Origin: Scandinavium sp036271055 | Lineage (GTDB): Bacteria; Pseudomonadota; Gammaproteobacteria; Enterobacterales; Enterobacteriaceae | Direction: 5' to 3' | DNA: 64,000 nt | NCBI RefSeq assembly: GCF_036271055.1 | Contig: NZ_DATBBJ010000042.1 | Location: 1 to 64,000 of the forward strand | Shown: piece after piece, positions 1-8,005 of the stretch | How positions within the stretch are numbered: position 1 is the first letter of the stretch | Layout of the letters: each line of letters begins with the position of its first letter | Notes under the pieces: generated by a model | The model's input: only the letters and a program-made list of their open reading frames with translations | Databases searched by the model: none | Told to the model about the DNA's origin: nothing | Position numbers and translations under genes: made by a program

Positions 1-207
1 GTCAGCCCGGAGCGTTCGTTAAATATGGAGCAGCTGTGTAAGGATCAGGCCGCCCATCGCTATAATACCGGCACACAGAAAATTGATGTGACAGGCTTTG
101 AGCAATTTCAGGGCAGCTATGAGATGCGCGGGTCTACGGCACGTAAAGAGGGCTTTGTTTGCTCTTTTGACGCAGACGGGCAGTTTTTGCATCTCTCAAT
201 GCGCTAA
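1..207 (+). CDS. ysaB: YsaB family lipoprotein, 3' end only
   Basis: The reading frame is open from the first base, so the gene is cut by the window edge. The visible 68 residues match the C-terminal two thirds of E. coli YsaB, a small lipoprotein of unknown function encoded directly upstream of glyQ; the block CKDQAA.RYNTG.QKIDVT and the ending FDADGQFLHLSMR are recognisable. The signal peptide and lipobox would lie to the left of the window. The gene ends about 115 bases before glyQ, in the same orientation, as in E. coli. Confidence 0.85.
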   Translation, partial: VSPERSLNMEQLCKDQAAHRYNTGTQKIDVTGFEQFQGSYEMRGSTARKEGFVCSFDADGQFLHLSMR

Positions 208-321
208 GCGCCTTATTTCCCCAATTTTCCCTAAACAAACCCGTTTCGTACTGTATATCTTGCAGTCAGCGGGTATACTGATCCCTTCCATTTAAACCAC
301 ACGTATCCAGCACGAAATACT

Positions 322-1233
322 ATGCAAAAGTTTGATACCAAGACCTTTCAGGGCCTGATCCTGACTTTACAGGACTACTGGGCTCGCCAGGGCTGCACCA
401 TTGTTCAACCTCTGGACATGGAAGTCGGCGCCGGCACTTCTCACCCAATGACCTGTCTGCGCGCTTTAGGGCCAGAACCTATGGCGACCGCATATGTTCA
501 GCCGTCCCGCCGTCCAACCGATGGCCGCTACGGTGAGAACCCGAACCGCTTACAGCACTATTATCAGTTCCAGGTAGTGATTAAGCCGTCTCCGGACAAC
601 ATTCAGGAGCTGTACCTCGGGTCTCTTAAAGAGCTGGGTATGGACCCGACGATTCATGACATTCGCTTCGTAGAAGACAACTGGGAAAACCCAACGCTGG
701 GCGCCTGGGGTCTGGGCTGGGAAGTGTGGCTCAACGGCATGGAAGTGACGCAGTTCACCTACTTCCAGCAGGTTGGCGGCCTCGAATGTAAGCCTGTCAC
801 CGGGGAAATCACCTACGGTTTAGAACGCCTGGCGATGTACATCCAGGGCGTGGACAGCGTTTACGATCTGGTCTGGAGCGACGGCCCGCTGGGTAAAACT
901 ACCTACGGCGACGTGTTCCATCAGAACGAAGTTGAGCAGTCGACCTATAACTTTGAATACGCGGACGTGGATTTCCTCTTCTCCTGCTTCGATCAGTATG
1001 AGAAAGAAGCGCAGCACCTGCTGGCGCTGGAAAACCCGCTGCCGCTGCCGGCTTACGAACGCATTCTGAAAGCGGCGCACAGCTTTAACCTGCTGGACGC
1101 GCGCAAGGCCATCTCGGTGACCGAGCGCCAGCGCTACATTCTGCGTATTCGTACGCTGACCAAAGCCGTGGCCGAAGCCTACTACGCTTCTCGTGAAGCG
1201 CTTGGCTTCCCGATGTGCAATAAGAATAAATAA
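322..1233 (+). CDS. glyQ: Glycine--tRNA ligase alpha subunit
   Basis: Catalytic subunit of the alpha2beta2 bacterial glycyl-tRNA synthetase, which charges tRNA-Gly with glycine in the cytoplasm. The 303-residue product has the same length as E. coli GlyQ and is near-identical to it throughout (opening MQKFDTKTFQGLILTLQDYW; class II synthetase core with the segments GAGTSHPMT and YVQPSRRPTDGRYGENPNR). The ATG at 322 gives the E. coli N-terminus. glyS follows after 9 bases, so the two subunits are co-transcribed. Confidence 0.98.
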   Translation: MQKFDTKTFQGLILTLQDYWARQGCTIVQPLDMEVGAGTSHPMTCLRALGPEPMATAYVQPSRRPTDGRYGENPNRLQHYYQFQVVIKPSPDNIQELYLGSLKELGMDPTIHDIRFVEDNWENPTLGAWGLGWEVWLNGMEVTQFTYFQQVGGLECKPVTGEITYGLERLAMYIQGVDSVYDLVWSDGPLGKTTYGDVFHQNEVEQSTYNFEYADVDFLFSCFDQYEKEAQHLLALENPLPLPAYERILKAAHSFNLLDARKAISVTERQRYILRIRTLTKAVAEAYYASREALGFPMCNKNK

Positions 1234-1242
1234 GAGGCTGCC

Positions 1243-3312
1243 ATGTCTGATAAAACTTTTCTGGTGGAAATCGGCACTGAAGAGCTGCCACCAAAAGCCC
1301 TGCGCAGCCTGGCGGAATCTTTTGCTGCGAACGTAACGGCGGAGCTGGATGCGGCGAACGTCGCTCACGGCGAAGTGAAATGGTTTGCGGCACCTCGCCG
1401 CCTGGCGCTGAAAATCGCCAGTCTGGCCGCTTCCCAGCCGGATCGCGAAGTCGAAAAACGCGGCCCGGCGGTTTCCGCCGCGTTTGATGCCGAAGGCAAA
1501 CCGAGCAAGGCCGCTGAAGGCTGGGCTCGCGGCTGTGGCATTACCGTCGACCAGGCCGAGCGTCTGGCGACCGACAAAGGCGAATGGCTGATGTACCGCG
1601 CGCACGTGAAAGGCGAGAGCGTTGAAGCACTGCTGCCCGCGATGATTGCCACCGCGCTGACTAAGCTGCCCATTCCAAAGCTGATGCGCTGGGGTGCAAA
1701 CGACACGCACTTCGTGCGTCCGGTTCACACCGTGACCCTGCTGCTGGGCGACCAGGTTATCCCGGCGACCATTCTGGGGATCGCCTCAGATCGCGTAATT
1801 CGCGGCCATCGCTTTATGGGCGAGCCTGAATTTACCATCGATAACGCCGATGAGTATCCGCAGATTTTGCTGGAGCGCGGCAAAGTTATCGCTGACTACG
1901 AGCAGCGTAAAGCCGCTATCAAAGCAGGCGCTGAAGAAGCCGCTCGCAAAATCGGCGGCAACGCTGACCTGAGCGAAAGCCTGCTCGAAGAGGTGACCTC
2001 GCTGGTTGAATGGCCGGTCGTGCTGACCGCTAAGTTCGAAGAGAAGTTCCTCGCAGTGCCTGCGGAAGCGCTGGTTCACACCATGAAAGGTGACCAGAAG
2101 TACTTCCCGGTGTACGCCAACGACGGCAGGCTGCTGCCGAACTTCATCTTCGTGGCCAACATTGAGTCGAAAGATCCGATTCAGATTATTTCCGGGAACG
2201 AGAAAGTCGTTCGTCCGCGCCTCGCGGATGCCGAATTCTTCTTTAATACCGACCGCAAAAAGCGTCTGGAAGATAATCTGCCGCGTCTGGAAACCGTTCT
2301 GTTCCAGAAAGAGCTCGGCACGCTGCGCGACAAAACTAATCGTATTGAAGCGCTTTCCGGCTGGATCGCCGGACAGATTGGGGCTGACGTCAACCACGCC
2401 ACCCGCGCGGGCCTGCTGTCTAAATGCGATTTGATGACCAACATGGTCTTCGAGTTCACCGACACTCAGGGCGTGATGGGCATGCACTATGCGCGTCACG
2501 ACGGCGAAGCAGAAGACGTAGCCGTTGCGCTGAACGAGCAGTATCAGCCGCGCTTTGCCGGCGATGAGCTGCCGTCCAACCTCGTTGCCTGCGCCGTCGC
2601 TATCGCCGACAAAATGGACACCCTTGCGGGTATCTTCGGCATCGGCCAGCATCCGAAAGGCGACAAAGACCCGTTTGCTCTGCGTCGTGCCGCGCTTGGC
2701 GTGCTGCGCATTATCGTGGAGAAAAACCTGCCGCTGGATCTGCAAACCCTGACCGAAGAGGCCGCGCGCCTGTACGGCAGCAAGCTGACCAACGCGAAGG
2801 TTGTGGATGACGTGATCGACTTTATGCTGGGCCGTTTCCGCGCCTGGTATCAGGAAGAAGGCCACAGCGTGGATACTATCCAGGCGGTACTGGCTCGTCG
2901 CCCAACCAAACCGGCAGACTTCGATGCGCGCATGAAGGCGGTTTCCCACTTCCGAACTCTGGAAGCGGCGGCGGCCCTGGCCGCAGCGAACAAACGCGTG
3001 TCCAACATTCTGGCGAAGTCTGACGAACAGCTGAACGACGTTGTTCACGCCTCGGTGCTCAAAGAAGCGGAAGAAATCCGTCTGGCAACCAACCTGGTTG
3101 TGCTGCGCGATAAGCTCCAGCCGTTCTTCGCGGAAGGCCGCTACCAGGAAGCCCTGGAAGAGCTGGCCAACCTGCGTGAGCCGGTAGATGAGTTCTTCGA
3201 TAAGGTGATGGTTAACGCGGAAGATAAAGATCTGCGTATCAACCGCCTGACGCTGCTGTCTAAACTGCGCGAGCTGTTCCTGCAGGTGGCGGACATTTCC
3301 CTGCTGCAATAA
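1243..3312 (+). CDS. glyS: Glycine--tRNA ligase beta subunit
   Basis: Beta subunit of the heterotetrameric glycyl-tRNA synthetase; it contributes tRNA recognition and an anticodon-binding C-terminal region. The 689-residue length equals that of E. coli GlyS, and the N-terminus (MSDKTFLVEIGTEELPPKAL) and C-terminus are colinear with it. A ribosome-binding AAGAGG precedes the ATG. The gene ends 20 bases before a strong rho-independent terminator, closing the glyQS operon. Confidence 0.98.
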   Translation: MSDKTFLVEIGTEELPPKALRSLAESFAANVTAELDAANVAHGEVKWFAAPRRLALKIASLAASQPDREVEKRGPAVSAAFDAEGKPSKAAEGWARGCGITVDQAERLATDKGEWLMYRAHVKGESVEALLPAMIATALTKLPIPKLMRWGANDTHFVRPVHTVTLLLGDQVIPATILGIASDRVIRGHRFMGEPEFTIDNADEYPQILLERGKVIADYEQRKAAIKAGAEEAARKIGGNADLSESLLEEVTSLVEWPVVLTAKFEEKFLAVPAEALVHTMKGDQKYFPVYANDGRLLPNFIFVANIESKDPIQIISGNEKVVRPRLADAEFFFNTDRKKRLEDNLPRLETVLFQKELGTLRDKTNRIEALSGWIAGQIGADVNHATRAGLLSKCDLMTNMVFEFTDTQGVMGMHYARHDGEAEDVAVALNEQYQPRFAGDELPSNLVACAVAIADKMDTLAGIFGIGQHPKGDKDPFALRRAALGVLRIIVEKNLPLDLQTLTEEAARLYGSKLTNAKVVDDVIDFMLGRFRAWYQEEGHSVDTIQAVLARRPTKPADFDARMKAVSHFRTLEAAAALAAANKRVSNILAKSDEQLNDVVHASVLKEAEEIRLATNLVVLRDKLQPFFAEGRYQEALEELANLREPVDEFFDKVMVNAEDKDLRINRLTLLSKLRELFLQVADISLLQ

Positions 3313-3332
3313 TTGACCCGCCGTCTGACGAT

Positions 3333-3358
3333 AAACCCGCCTCGGCGGGTTTTTTTAT
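3333..3358 (+). terminator. Rho-independent terminator of glyQS
   Basis: The hairpin AACCCGCC-TC-GGCGGGTT is followed by a run of T, 20 bases after the glyS stop. Confidence 0.9.
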
Positions 3359-3413
3359 AATTTAATTACTCTTGGTTATCAGATCGTTAATCACTTCCCC
3401 GCCGGATAGAAAT

Positions 3414-3440
3414 TAAAGTTAAGCCTCGTAACACCGATAG
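3414..3440 (+). promoter_or_regulatory. Sigma-28 (FliA) promoter for the chemoreceptor gene
   Basis: TAAAGTTA, exactly 11 bases, then ACCGATAG. The enteric flagellar sigma-28 consensus is TAAAGTTT-N11-GCCGATAA, so 7 of 8 and 6 of 8 positions match with the right spacing. It lies 37 bases before the chemoreceptor ATG, downstream of the glyS terminator. This puts the receptor in the flagellar regulon independently of glyQS. Sequence match only. Confidence 0.8.
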
Positions 3441-3477
3441 ATTAATTATCATCCACAATTACAGGCTTTTGCGCATC

Positions 3478-5139
3478 ATGAAAAATATCAAAGTCATCAC
3501 AGGGATCGTCGCCACGCTTGGAATTTTCAGCGCACTGCTGCTGATTACCGGCGCACTTTTTTACTCTTCGGTCAGCAGTGACCGCCAAAACTTCCAGCAT
3601 ACCGGCGTGCTTAACTACCAGCAGCAGCAGTTGGGCGGCAGCTTCCAGACGCTGGTTGAAACCCGCGTCACGATTAACCGCGTCGCCATTCGTATGCTCA
3701 AAAATCAGCGCGACCCGGCCTCGCTGGAGGCAATGAACAAGCTATTGACCACCGCCAGCGCCTCGCTGAACGAAGCGGATAAGCACTTCCAGAGCTACAT
3801 GGACTCGGATGATATTGCAGGCCAGGAGGCAGCCCTGGATGCTCGAGCAGTAGCCAGCTTTAAGAAGATGCACGACGTGCTGGGCCAGTCGATTCAGTTT
3901 CTGAAAGCCGACAACTATGAGGCCTACGGTAACCTTGATGCCCAGCAGGCGCAGGATGAGATGAAAGCCGTCTACGACGAGTGGCTCGCCCAAAACACCC
4001 GGCTGTTGAAAGCGGCCAGCGAAGAAAACCAGCGCAGTTTCACCGGTATGCAGTGGACGTTAGGCACCATTCTGGTCATCGTCATTGCCGTGCTGGCGCT
4101 CATCTGGCTTGGCCTGCAGCGCGTGCTGCTGCGTCCGCTGCAAAGCGTCATGGATAATATTCAGGCAATTTCCGAAGGCGATTTAACCCGCCGTATCGAC
4201 GCCGAAGGCCGCAGCGAAATGAGCCGCCTCGCCGCCAGCCTGAAGGTAATGCAGCAGTCGTTGATCCGCACGGTCAGCACGGTGCGCGACAACACGGACG
4301 CTATCTATACCGGCACCAGTGAAATTTCTGCGGGCAGCAGCGACCTTTCCTCACGAACCGAGGAGCAGGCGGCGGCGCTGGAAGAAACGGCGGCCAGCAT
4401 GGAGCAGCTTACCGCTACGGTAAAACAGAACACCGATAACGCCCGCCAGGCGACTCACCTGGCCAAAAATGCCTCTGAAACGGCGATGAAGGGTGGCCGG
4501 GTCGTCGAGAACGTTGTCAGCACGATGAGCGAAATTGCCGAGAGTTCCGGTAAAATTGTTGATATTACCAGCGTGATCGACGGCATTGCTTTCCAGACAA
4601 ATATTCTGGCCCTGAACGCGGCGGTTGAAGCGGCCCGAGCGGGCGAGCAGGGTCGCGGCTTCGCCGTCGTAGCGGGAGAAGTGCGCACGCTGGCAAGCCG
4701 CAGCGCACAGGCTGCGAAAGAGATTAAGGTGCTGATTGAGAACTCCGTTTCTCGCATCGGAACCGGGTCAAATCAGGTGCGCGAAGCGGGCGATACGATG
4801 AAAGAGATTGTCTCAGCCGTGACTCGCGTCACCGACATTATGGGCGAGATAGCTTCCGCGTCTGACGAGCAGAGCAAGGGCATTGAGCAGGTGGCACTGG
4901 CCGTTTCAGAAATGGACAGCGTGACGCAGCAGAACGCCGCGCTGGTTGAAGAGTCCGCCACGGCGGCGGCGGCGCTGGAGAACCAGGCCAGCCAGCTGCG
5001 AGAAGCGGTAGCCACCTTCCAGATCCAGCAGGGCGAAAGAAGAGCGGTCTCTATTTCAGCTACAGCTCCACGCCCGGCAGCAGCGTTAAAGCCGCAGGCT
5101 GCTGGAGCAGGTTCAGACGCCAATTGGGAAACGTTCTAA
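3478..5139 (+). CDS. Methyl-accepting chemotaxis protein, Tar/Tsr type
   Basis: Inner-membrane chemoreceptor of 553 residues. TM1 lies near residues 7-30, followed by a periplasmic four-helix-bundle sensor domain of about 155 residues, TM2 (LGTILVIVIAVLALIWLGL), a HAMP domain (LRPLQSVMDNIQAISEGDLTRRID region), methylation helices and the conserved signalling tip IAFQTNILALNAAVEAARAG near residue 366. It ends in NWETF, the pentapeptide that tethers CheR and CheB on major receptors such as Tar and Tsr. The ATG at 3478 is preferred to an upstream TTG at 3469. The ligand cannot be read from sequence; the Tar-like sensor fold suggests an amino acid or small organic acid. E. coli K-12 has no receptor gene here. 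Confidence 0.93.
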   Translation: MKNIKVITGIVATLGIFSALLLITGALFYSSVSSDRQNFQHTGVLNYQQQQLGGSFQTLVETRVTINRVAIRMLKNQRDPASLEAMNKLLTTASASLNEADKHFQSYMDSDDIAGQEAALDARAVASFKKMHDVLGQSIQFLKADNYEAYGNLDAQQAQDEMKAVYDEWLAQNTRLLKAASEENQRSFTGMQWTLGTILVIVIAVLALIWLGLQRVLLRPLQSVMDNIQAISEGDLTRRIDAEGRSEMSRLAASLKVMQQSLIRTVSTVRDNTDAIYTGTSEISAGSSDLSSRTEEQAAALEETAASMEQLTATVKQNTDNARQATHLAKNASETAMKGGRVVENVVSTMSEIAESSGKIVDITSVIDGIAFQTNILALNAAVEAARAGEQGRGFAVVAGEVRTLASRSAQAAKEIKVLIENSVSRIGTGSNQVREAGDTMKEIVSAVTRVTDIMGEIASASDEQSKGIEQVALAVSEMDSVTQQNAALVEESATAAAALENQASQLREAVATFQIQQGERRAVSISATAPRPAAALKPQAAGAGSDANWETF

Positions 5140-5157
5140 GGCTTAGCTAAAACGACA

Positions 5158-5183
5158 AACCCCGCGTCGGTGAGCGGGGTTTT
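5158..5183 (+). terminator. Terminator between the chemoreceptor gene and yiaG
   Basis: AACCCCGC, an 8-base loop, GCGGGGTT, then TT. It lies between convergent genes and could serve both strands. Confidence 0.8.
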
Positions 5184-5215
5184 GGGTAAGGCAAGTTAGG
5201 GTACAAAGTACAAAA

Positions 5216-5503
5216 TTATTCCATCAGCTGCTTGCTGAGCATCGGATTTGACTGGATCAGTCGCATCAGCTGCAGTTCGGTGCTGGAGGGTCTGAGTCGT
5301 TTTGATTCCCATTCCTGCACCATTGAAACGCTAACGCCCATCACGCGAGCAAAATCATCAATCTTAAGTCCCGTACTTTTGCGTAACTGCTCGAACTCGG
5401 AAAAAGCGTTAGGCTTTTGTTTCATGGTAACCATTTGATTATCTTTAAAAACAATCTGCTCAAGACTGCTAAGCAGTTCAAACATTGGATCTTTGTATTC
5501 CAT
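5216..5503 (-). CDS. yiaG: XRE-family HTH regulator YiaG
   Basis: Predicted 95-residue DNA-binding protein, a close relative of E. coli YiaG (96 residues): it shares the opening MEYKDPM.ELLSSLEQIVFKD and the helix-turn-helix GLKIDDFARVMGVSVSMVQEWES. It lacks a toxin partner in view, and its targets are unknown. The ATG at 5503 has a good GAGGAG site eight bases upstream; an in-frame start seven codons earlier lacks support from the family length. It is convergent with the chemoreceptor gene and divergent from yiaF, as in the E. coli yiaG-yiaF pair. Confidence 0.92.
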   Translation of the reverse strand: MEYKDPMFELLSSLEQIVFKDNQMVTMKQKPNAFSEFEQLRKSTGLKIDDFARVMGVSVSMVQEWESKRLRPSSTELQLMRLIQSNPMLSKQLME

Positions 5504-5992
5504 TGAGAACTCCTCATTAATCACACATTGACCTCGTGAACGTAAAGAAGCCTATTAAGAGTAGCCCGAAAAAAAGCAGGCTGATGATTTCTTAGCGGAC
5601 TAAGTATGCGCGTCGCGAGACTTATGCGTTTCAACTGAAGAATTAAGCGGCGTAAGAGATTGAAAAGCGGGCCTGGAGAGGGGGTTAGTATAAATTTGTA
5701 AATGGTTATGCAAAATCTGCTTTAGCGCTGGGCTTAAACCTACCGCTGTTGACGAGTTTACCCTCATGCTTTTGGCCTAAATTCATCCCGCTTAAGGCTA
5801 TCAATTCAGCTTCGAATTCCTGCCCATAGCGCCATCGAAAAAACGGATAAAAATTCACGACTCCAGCCTGAATCTACCTCAAAGAGATTGTCGTCAAAGG
5901 GTATCTTGCACGGGCGGCCTGGACTATCATTAGCTACATTCTTGAGTACGCCTATGCGCATTGGCATAGATTTGGTGAAAGGAGTAGAAAAG
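5504..5992. other. yiaG-yiaF intergenic region, no gene recognised
   Basis: About 490 bases between divergently oriented yiaG and yiaF. It must hold both promoters. I see no convincing hairpin, repeat or ORF of its own; the in-frame extension upstream of yiaF lacks a family match and a ribosome site. Confidence 0.5.
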
Positions 5993-6703
5993 ATGGCGAC
6001 AGGTAAGTCCTGCTCTCGCTGGTTTGCGCCGCTGGCGGCGTTATTAATGGTGGTGAGTCTGAGCGGCTGCTTTGATAAAGAAGGCGATCAGCGCAAGGCG
6101 TTTATCGATTTTCTGCAAAATACGGCCATGCGCAGCGGCGAACGTCTGCCAACGCTGACCACCGATCAGAAAAAACAGTTTGGCCCGCTGGTCTCCGACT
6201 ACGCCATCCTTTACGGCTTTTCCCAACAGGTTAGCCAGGCGATGGACGACGGCATGAAGCCGGTGGTGGATAGTGTAAACAGCATTCGCGTGCCGCAGGA
6301 TTACATGAATCAGCGCGATACGCTGCGCCAGGCGAACGGCTCGCTGAACGTGCTCGGCCAGCAGGTACAGAATGCAAAAATGCAGGCGGACAGCGCTCGT
6401 TCCACGCTGAAACAGCCGGATGAGCTGAAAACCGTTTACGATCGGGTCTATCAAAAAGTGGTCACCGCCCCGGCAAACGCTATGGCTCCGCTGATCCCGG
6501 CCGCGCAAACTTTTACCCAGCAGCTGGTTCAGGTCGGTGATTTTATCCAGCAGCAGGGAACGCAGGTTGGTTTTACCGCGGGCGGCATTCAGTTCCCGAC
6601 TTCACAGCAGGCCAGCCAATATAACTCGCTGATTGGCCCGCTAGCCTCGCAGCATCAGGCATTTATGCAGGCTTATTCCTCTGCACAAAGCACCCTGCAA
6701 TAA
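5993..6703 (+). CDS. yiaF: DUF3053 lipoprotein YiaF
   Basis: Predicted lipoprotein of 236 residues. The signal peptide MATGKSCSRWFAPLAALLMV is followed by the lipobox LSGC with Cys26 as acylation site. The mature part is the DUF3053 domain, rich in Gln and helical, including a C-terminal FPTSQQASQYNSLIGPL segment shared with E. coli YiaF. Function is unknown. The ATG at 5993 is chosen for its AAGGAG site nine bases upstream and because it puts the signal peptide at the N-terminus. A terminator follows directly. Confidence 0.9.
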   Translation: MATGKSCSRWFAPLAALLMVVSLSGCFDKEGDQRKAFIDFLQNTAMRSGERLPTLTTDQKKQFGPLVSDYAILYGFSQQVSQAMDDGMKPVVDSVNSIRVPQDYMNQRDTLRQANGSLNVLGQQVQNAKMQADSARSTLKQPDELKTVYDRVYQKVVTAPANAMAPLIPAAQTFTQQLVQVGDFIQQQGTQVGFTAGGIQFPTSQQASQYNSLIGPLASQHQAFMQAYSSAQSTLQ

Positions 6704-6706
6704 GAT

Positions 6707-6736
6707 AAAAACCCCGTCAAACGGCGGGGTTTTTCA
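6707..6736 (+). terminator. Rho-independent terminator of yiaF
   Basis: AAAACCCCG, a short loop, CGGGGTTTTT, starting 4 bases after the yiaF stop. Confidence 0.9.
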
Positions 6737-6814
6737 GGTGGCTTTAGCTCCAGCCCTTTGGATGGCTGAAATAGTTCTTGTCATCCCGAGGTTAAATATG
6801 CGTTAATGCCTCAT

Positions 6815-6962
6815 CGGTTTGACGCACAGACCTTTCAAGCAAAGCAGTCCTCCAGAAGTTATCGTAGATACCTTTCAAAGTGAGTTTCTCCTTTATCGCT
6901 TCAAAAATCTGTAAAGCATACCAATGCGCCGCAAGGCAAACTCTATTTAAAAGGTAATATCA
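6815..6962 (+). promoter_or_regulatory. cspA cold-shock 5' leader with cold box
   Basis: The 148-base untranslated leader matches the E. coli cspA leader. The cold box CGGTTTGACGCACAGACC is at 6815-6832, followed by conserved blocks (GTTATCGT.GATACC, CGCTTCAAAAATCTGTAAAGCA, GCCG.AAGGCA) and AAAGGTAAT before the ATG. In E. coli this RNA refolds with temperature, controlling cspA mRNA stability and translation. The transcript would begin at or just before 6815. Confidence 0.88.
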
Positions 6963-7175
6963 ATGTCTGCTAAAATGACTGGTCTGGTTAAGTGGTTCAA
7001 CTCTGACAAAGGCTTCGGCTTCATCACTCCTGACGATGGCTCTAAAGATGTATTCGTACACTTCTCTGCTATCCAGAACGATGGCTACAAGTCCCTGGAC
7101 GAAGGCCAGAAAGTATCTTTCACCATCGAAAGTGGTGCTAAAGGTCCAGCTGCTGGTAACGTTACTAGCCTGTAA
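6963..7175 (+). CDS. cspA: Major cold-shock protein CspA
   Basis: RNA chaperone of 70 residues, the five-stranded cold-shock-domain barrel. It differs from E. coli CspA at only about three positions (Ala3, Leu8, Ser14 region). It carries the nucleic-acid-binding motifs KGFGFI (RNP1) and VFVHF (RNP2) and ends GPAAGNVTSL. In E. coli cspA lies between yiaG and glyS; here it lies on the far side of yiaF and is the last gene of the 80-min block before the junction with yiiM. Confidence 0.97.
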   Translation: MSAKMTGLVKWFNSDKGFGFITPDDGSKDVFVHFSAIQNDGYKSLDEGQKVSFTIESGAKGPAAGNVTSL

Positions 7176-7202
7176 GCATTAGCTTATAAAGCAAAGATTC
7201 TA

Positions 7203-7226
7203 AAACCCGCCTCTGGCGGGTTTTTT
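7203..7226 (+). terminator. Rho-independent terminator of cspA
   Basis: AACCCGCC-TCT-GGCGGGTTTTTT, 28 bases after the cspA stop. It marks the last recognisable element of the glyQ-cspA block. Confidence 0.92.
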
Positions 7227-7256
7227 CTTTTCCGGGATTCCTTCCCAGCGACACAA

Positions 7257-7931
7257 CTACTTTCCAAACAGCCGCCGCGAATTGTCCTCAGTCTGTCCGG
7301 ACAGACGACGTTTTTGCATGGTGCGCGTCCAGCTTGTCGACAGGCCCGCCGCAGAAAGCAGACGGTGATACTGCTCGTCGTCGAAAGGCATATGCCAGGC
7401 GATAGCAATCGCTTCTGCCACGCTCACATCGCTGACGCGTGAAACCAGCTCCAGCGGCGAATCGGTAGCCACTTTTCCGGCCATCACCACGCGATACAGC
7501 CAGCCACAGTAGCCCGCCCGCTGCATCTGTGATGCCATATCGCTAATCCCAAAATGATAATTCAGCTTGAAGCACGGTGAACGCGGCTGCGTAACCTGAA
7601 TCAGCGCGCCTCCCCAACGAAAAATATCCCCGATATACACCTCGCGCTCCGTCATCCCCTCGGTTGAGAGATTTTCACCAAAGGCGGGGGCGTTAAACAG
7701 CTCGGCCTGCTCGGGAAATTCCCGCGCCCAGTGGCGATAGTGTTCACGCGGATAGTGGCACAGCGCGCGATCTGGCCCGCCGTGAATCACTTTTTCAGCC
7801 TGCTCGTCTCCTTCCAGACCTAGCTCGGTCAGCTTTAGCTCTCCGTCGACCTGGTATTTTCCGATAGCGCTCGGCCTGCTGCCGCTGTACTCACGAATTT
7901 TGCCGATATAAACCTGTAGCGGATGGCGCAT
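7257..7931 (-). CDS. yiiM: MOSC-domain protein YiiM
   Basis: Molybdenum-cofactor-dependent MOSC/3-alpha domain protein. E. coli YiiM and its paralogue YcbX act in reductive detoxification of N-hydroxylated base analogues such as 6-hydroxylaminopurine. The 224-residue product equals E. coli YiiM in length, with the MOSC signature GGPDRALCHYP, FGENLS and the conserved cysteine in QPRSPCFKLN, the expected molybdenum ligand. The ATG at 7931 restores the family N-terminus; the nine-codon upstream extension runs toward the sodA terminator. It is transcribed in the same direction as sodA but lies beyond that terminator. Confidence 0.94.
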   Translation of the reverse strand: MRHPLQVYIGKIREYSGSRPSAIGKYQVDGELKLTELGLEGDEQAEKVIHGGPDRALCHYPREHYRHWAREFPEQAELFNAPAFGENLSTEGMTEREVYIGDIFRWGGALIQVTQPRSPCFKLNYHFGISDMASQMQRAGYCGWLYRVVMAGKVATDSPLELVSRVSDVSVAEAIAIAWHMPFDDEQYHRLLSAAGLSTSWTRTMQKRRLSGQTEDNSRRLFGK

Positions 7932-7958
7932 CTGCTGCTCCCTGTTTGTGCCAGACAT

Positions 7959-7986
7959 AAAAAAAGCGAGCCATCAGGCTCGCTTC
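7959..7986 (-). terminator. Rho-independent terminator of sodA
   Basis: On the minus strand AGCGAGCC-TGAT-GGCTCGCT is followed by seven T. It lies 20 bases past the sodA stop. Confidence 0.92.
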
Positions 7987-8005
7987 TCATCAGCCGCTTT
8001 GCAAC

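Noticed and set aside
1786..3309. A 507-codon open frame antisense to glyS
   Set aside because: It runs exactly opposite glyS codons, has no ribosome site and a composition expected from the shadow of a GC-rich gene.
5888..5992. A longer YiaF starting at 5888
   Set aside because: It would bury the lipoprotein signal peptide inside the protein; the ATG at 5993 has a good ribosome site.
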